From positions 33,987 to 42,014 of the forward strand of contig CAOQYN010000004.1 of assembly GCA_948514425.1 (NCBI GenBank): a stretch of 8,028 nt of DNA. The letters are read 5' to 3'. How positions within the stretch are numbered: position 1 is the first letter of the stretch; each line of letters begins with the position of its first letter. The stretch is from an uncultured Candidatus Saccharibacteria bacterium. Its GTDB lineage: Bacteria > Patescibacteriota > Saccharimonadia > Saccharimonadales > Saccharimonadaceae. The notes beneath the pieces are model-generated. The model worked only from the letters and a program-made list of their open reading frames with translations. It had not been told where the DNA came from and ran no database searches. Of the stretch, positions 5,324 to 8,028 are shown in pieces. The translations under genes and the position numbers were made by a program.

Positions 5324-6879
5324 AATTAATCGGTCTCGACGTCGGCACCAAACGCATCGGGGTTGCCAAGGCAGATTCAGCTGTACGCATCGCTGTTCCT
5401 TATGCCGCAATCGAGGTAGACGGTACCGAATTTGACAAAATTGCCTCGCTTGCGCGGGCCTGGGATATTAATAGCTTTGTCATCGGCTTGCCACGCAACG
5501 CTCAGGGGCAGGAAACCGAGCAGAGTCAGTACTCTCGCCGTTTTGCCGCCGCCCTGAAGCAAGCTATTCCTAGCGCCAAAATCTGCTTCCAAGACGAATC
5601 TTTGACTTCTGTTGAAGCAGAGAAACGCCTCAAAGGACGCAAAAAAGGCTATAAAAAAGGCGACGTCGATTCCGAAGCTGCAACCATCATCCTTCAAGAT
5701 TTCCTCGAAAAACACGCTGGCAAGCCCACATCCAAGGCTGCCGCCGCTAAGCATAAATCTGTCAAAGCCAAAAAACCCGCCAAATCCCATAAGTTATTGA
5801 CGGCTTTTATCGTGATTTTGATCCTGCTTGCCGCTGCCGCTGGTGGCGCCTACTACTTCTACCAAGACAATCTACAACCAGTTTTCACCGATGTTGACTG
5901 TAATGACACCGAAGATGCCGACACTGGTGCTTGTAAACTTGTTAAGTTTGAAGTAGCTGAGGGCATGAGCGTCAATGATATCGCCATGAACCTCAAAAAT
6001 GCCGGCTTAATCCGCAATTCTATCGTGTTTCAGGTATTTTACCGTCTAAATTACTCTGGAACCGCTCTCAAACCTGGCGACTACGAATTCACGAAAGTAA
6101 TGCCGCCTAGCGAGATTATTAGTCAAATGATTAGTGGTGGCGATGCGGTTTTTCGTCTAACTTTGCTTCCTGGCGCCACTGAACGTGATTTTAGCGATAC
6201 TTTGGTAAAACTCGGGTATGACCAAGGTGATATCGAAAAAGCTCTTAAACAGCCCTATACGGGCCAATACAGCTGGATTTTCGAAGGCAAACCCGACGAT
6301 TCGAGCCTCGAAGGGTATCTCTATGGCGAAACCTATGAATTTTATGCAGACGATACGGTAGAGACGATTATTGAGCATATTTTGACTGAATTTGCCTCGG
6401 TTTTACAGCAAAACAACATCAAAGAAAAGTTCGCTGAACGTGGTTTTAACCTTTATCAGGGAATCACTTTGGCCTCTGTGGTCCAAAAAGAGGCCAATAA
6501 CGCCGTCGACTATGCCAAAGTGGCTCAAGTATTCTATAATCGCCTCAATAAAGAAATGAATCTTGGTAGCGACGTGACAGTGACCTACGCCTGGGATTTG
6601 GCACACCCTGATCGAGACGCAACAGAGGTGAGCAACGCCGAAAAGGTCGAAATTGACTCACCTTATAACACCCGCAAACACCCTGGTTTGCCTTATGGCC
6701 CCATTAGTAACCCTGGAATTGACGCTTTAATCGCTACTGCCACCCCTAACGCCGAGATGGCAAACTACTTATTCTTCTTGACAGGCGACGATGGTATGAT
6801 GTATTATAGTACTACAGACGAGGAGCATCAGCAGAATATCTCTGATCACTGCGCCGAACTCTGTAGCGTTGCTCTGTAG
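5320..6879 (+). CDS. RuvX/YqgF - MltG fusion: RNase-H-fold nuclease domain joined to membrane endolytic murein transglycosylase
   Basis: The 519-residue protein joins two complete family domains. Residues 1-132 are YqgF/RuvX: GLDVGTKRIGVA with Asp7, GLPRNAQGQETEQS, QDESLTSVEAEKRL with Glu93, and GDVDSEAATIILQ with Asp117, the three expected metal-binding acids. That family acts on Holliday junctions or in 16S rRNA 5'-end maturation. A Lys/Ala-rich linker (133-158) leads to one transmembrane helix (about 159-181) and then a YceG/MltG domain: a LysM-like subdomain (about 208-275) and a catalytic part with LASVVQKEAN, where Glu391 aligns with E. coli Glu218, and SPYNTRKHPGLPYGPISNPG (447-466). 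MltG cleaves nascent glycan strands at the membrane. The reading frame is uninterrupted, and no Met codon lies between residue 1 and 216 to make a separate membrane MltG. It overlaps the upstream gene by 4 bp. The C-terminus HCAELCSVAL has two Cys. Confidence 0.93.
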   Translation: MKLIGLDVGTKRIGVAKADSAVRIAVPYAAIEVDGTEFDKIASLARAWDINSFVIGLPRNAQGQETEQSQYSRRFAAALKQAIPSAKICFQDESLTSVEAEKRLKGRKKGYKKGDVDSEAATIILQDFLEKHAGKPTSKAAAAKHKSVKAKKPAKSHKLLTAFIVILILLAAAAGGAYYFYQDNLQPVFTDVDCNDTEDADTGACKLVKFEVAEGMSVNDIAMNLKNAGLIRNSIVFQVFYRLNYSGTALKPGDYEFTKVMPPSEIISQMISGGDAVFRLTLLPGATERDFSDTLVKLGYDQGDIEKALKQPYTGQYSWIFEGKPDDSSLEGYLYGETYEFYADDTVETIIEHILTEFASVLQQNNIKEKFAERGFNLYQGITLASVVQKEANNAVDYAKVAQVFYNRLNKEMNLGSDVTVTYAWDLAHPDRDATEVSNAEKVEIDSPYNTRKHPGLPYGPISNPGIDALIATATPNAEMANYLFFLTGDDGMMYYSTTDEEHQQNISDHCAELCSVAL

Positions 6880-6887
6880 GAAGCTAT

Positions 6888-6914
6888 ATGCGCATCCAAG
6901 CAGCACAGCGTTAA
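6888..6914 (+). CDS. Possible 8-codon leader mini-ORF before the LysM-CHAP gene
   Basis: ATG at 6888 encodes MRIQAAQR and stops with TAA at 6912-6914. AGGAAG (6878-6883), which overlaps the TAG stop of the fusion gene, sits 4 nt before it as a plausible ribosome binding site. The next gene starts 8 nt after the TAA and has no Shine-Dalgarno sequence of its own, so the mini-ORF could pass ribosomes on by re-initiation. With only eight codons it may be chance; no attenuator hairpin is evident in the 43-nt gap. Confidence 0.3.
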   Translation: MRIQAAQR

Positions 6915-6922
6915 GATTTGTT

Positions 6923-8028
6923 ATGAAGAAGAAACGAAAAGAACATAAGATTAGAAGCTTTCTGGGGCAAGTTTTACCGTACTTTGCCATGTTTTTGATG
7001 ATTGTTGGCGTCGCAAAGGTTGGTATTGATACAAAATCCGAACTTGATAATGGCGGTCTGAGCATGAACGCCATGGCGGCCAGTGATTACAATATTTCGG
7101 CCGACCAGCTATCAACCTTGTATGCCGTTGCCAGCTTGTCTAATAGCTTCGATCTTGCCAGTGTTGATACGGTCGCTACTAGCTACGTAGTTGCTTCAGC
7201 CATGAAAGAAATTAGCCAGACTGGGGCTGACAAGCTTGAAAAACCTAGCCTTATTAATACCAACATCTCGCGTGGCGTTGAGACTTACACCGTCAAAGAG
7301 GGTGAGACTATGGCCTATATTGCTCTCAAGTTTGGTCTCAGTACAGATCAGATTCGTTGGTCAAATGGTCTCAAGACGACTGATGTGAATCCTGGCGACC
7401 TCTTGCGGATCCCGTCAGTTGCTGGTATTGTTTATACCGCCAAAAACGGTGATACTCCAGAAAGTCTTGCTAGTCGCTACGGCTCGTCGGCTGAGCGCAT
7501 TATTGCTTACAACGATCTTGAGGGGGGCAGCATCGTTGAAGGCGCTCAGATTGTGCTTCCTGGGGGTGTTTTACCAGAGACTGAACGTCCCGAATATGTT
7601 GCGCCGGTCTATAGTCCAAGCTATTCCTTTGGTTATACCTATGCCGGCTCGTCGGCTGGTCGCCAGAACATGTCGATTATTGCCCGTGGCTTCTATGCAA
7701 ACTCCCCCGGTAATGGTAGTTACGCTGGTCAATGTACATGGTATGCCTACTACTGGCGTGCGACTGACCCCCGTTCACAGGGTGCATTGCCTAGTGGTGC
7801 GCTTGGACATGCCTATTCCTGGGCATACACCTTGCGTGCGGCTGGCTACCGAGTTGACAACAATCCAGAAGTTGGTGCCGTCTTCCAGACTTCTAGTGGT
7901 GGTAGCGGCTATGGTCACGTTGGTGTCGTCTTAGCCGTTAATGGCGATGGCTCAGTTTTGGTTCGCGAAATGAACCTTGCTGGCACCTATGTAGTGACTG
8001 AAGGTACCATCCCAGCCAGTTCTGCACG
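6923..8028 (+). CDS. LysM-LysM-CHAP peptidoglycan hydrolase (3'-truncated by the window end)
   Basis: 368 residues are visible and the frame is still open at 8028. A Lys/Arg-rich start (MKKKRKEHKIR) and a hydrophobic segment (about 13-35) form a signal peptide or N-terminal anchor; AMA-A near 50-53 could be a cleavage site. Residues 54-118 are a helical region I do not recognise. LysM1 is about 121-165 (YTVKEGETMAYIALKFGLS) and LysM2 about 170-213 (YTAKNGDTPESLASRYGSS). A Tyr/Pro/Ser-rich linker (222-247) precedes a CHAP domain with nucleophile Cys271 in GQCTWYAYYW, His332 in YGHVGVVLAV, and Glu349/Asn351 in VREMNLAG. CHAP enzymes cut peptide or amide bonds in peptidoglycan, and LysM binds glycan. 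It lies 43 nt after the fusion gene and is probably co-transcribed, placing a transglycosylase and a peptide-cleaving enzyme together. ATG 6923 is the first start codon available in this frame downstream of the fusion gene. Confidence 0.9.
   Translation, partial: MKKKRKEHKIRSFLGQVLPYFAMFLMIVGVAKVGIDTKSELDNGGLSMNAMAASDYNISADQLSTLYAVASLSNSFDLASVDTVATSYVVASAMKEISQTGADKLEKPSLINTNISRGVETYTVKEGETMAYIALKFGLSTDQIRWSNGLKTTDVNPGDLLRIPSVAGIVYTAKNGDTPESLASRYGSSAERIIAYNDLEGGSIVEGAQIVLPGGVLPETERPEYVAPVYSPSYSFGYTYAGSSAGRQNMSIIARGFYANSPGNGSYAGQCTWYAYYWRATDPRSQGALPSGALGHAYSWAYTLRAAGYRVDNNPEVGAVFQTSSGGSGYGHVGVVLAVNGDGSVLVREMNLAGTYVVTEGTIPASSA

Noticed and set aside
7481..7658. 13-bp direct repeat GGCTCGTCGGCTG at 7481-7493 and 7646-7658
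   Set aside because: Both copies encode Gly-Ser-Ser-Ala in the LysM-CHAP protein; there are only two copies and no mobile-element features, so chance or codon bias is enough.
7419..7934. 171-codon plus-strand open frame
   Set aside because: It is out of frame within the LysM-CHAP gene, whose LysM and CHAP motifs are unmistakable in the other frame.
1..8028. CRISPR arrays, tRNA/rRNA genes, insertion sequences
   Set aside because: No regularly spaced repeats, no cloverleaf-like or rRNA-like sequence, no transposase motifs or terminal inverted repeats were seen; nearly the whole window is coding.

Overview
The window looks like a stretch of a compact, reduced bacterial genome of the Patescibacteria (CPR) type, most likely Saccharibacteria (TM7). 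This rests on architecture recognised from memory: a membrane-anchored baseplate-J-like protein with a CPR-type N-terminal domain, very short intergenic gaps, moderate base composition, and LysM/CHAP and MltG wall enzymes. No marker gene is present, so the phylum is an inference. The standard genetic code fits: TGA ends the pseudouridine synthase exactly where its family ends, and no TGA interrupts a conserved domain, which argues against the TGA-recoding CPR lineages.

Layout. Bases 1-662 (+) hold the C-terminal part of an actin-like ATPase of the FtsA/PilM type. It is followed by a 10-bp perfect hairpin (686-710) that separates it from a convergent minus-strand operon. Read from 3531 down to 735, that operon encodes a soluble PAS-type histidine kinase with a Gln/Ala-rich tail, a receiver-only response regulator with its own low-complexity tail, and an RsuA/RluB-family rRNA pseudouridine synthase. 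From about 3581 to the end, the plus strand encodes three envelope proteins: a single-pass baseplate-J-like protein, a fusion of RuvX/YqgF to the endolytic transglycosylase MltG (ATGA overlap with the previous gene), and a secreted or anchored LysM-LysM-CHAP peptidoglycan hydrolase cut by the window end.

The two operons diverge from a 49-bp gap (3532-3580). It contains two back-to-back extended -10 boxes within an inverted repeat, each placed so that transcription would begin at or next to the start codon. Both first genes may therefore be leaderless and co-regulated.

The points most worth a second look are: (1) the RuvX-MltG fusion, which ties a cytosolic RNase-H-fold nuclease domain to a periplasm- or wall-facing glycan-cleaving enzyme through one membrane helix; (2) a nine-residue motif, N-x-N-D-L-T-x-G-[ML], found exactly six residues from the C-terminus of both the histidine kinase and its response regulator; (3) the overlapping divergent promoter; (4) the baseplate-J-like surface protein sitting in an operon of wall hydrolases rather than tail genes. 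Together the plus-strand genes suggest a cell-surface or wall-remodelling module next to a soluble signalling pair. A regulatory link between them is inference only.
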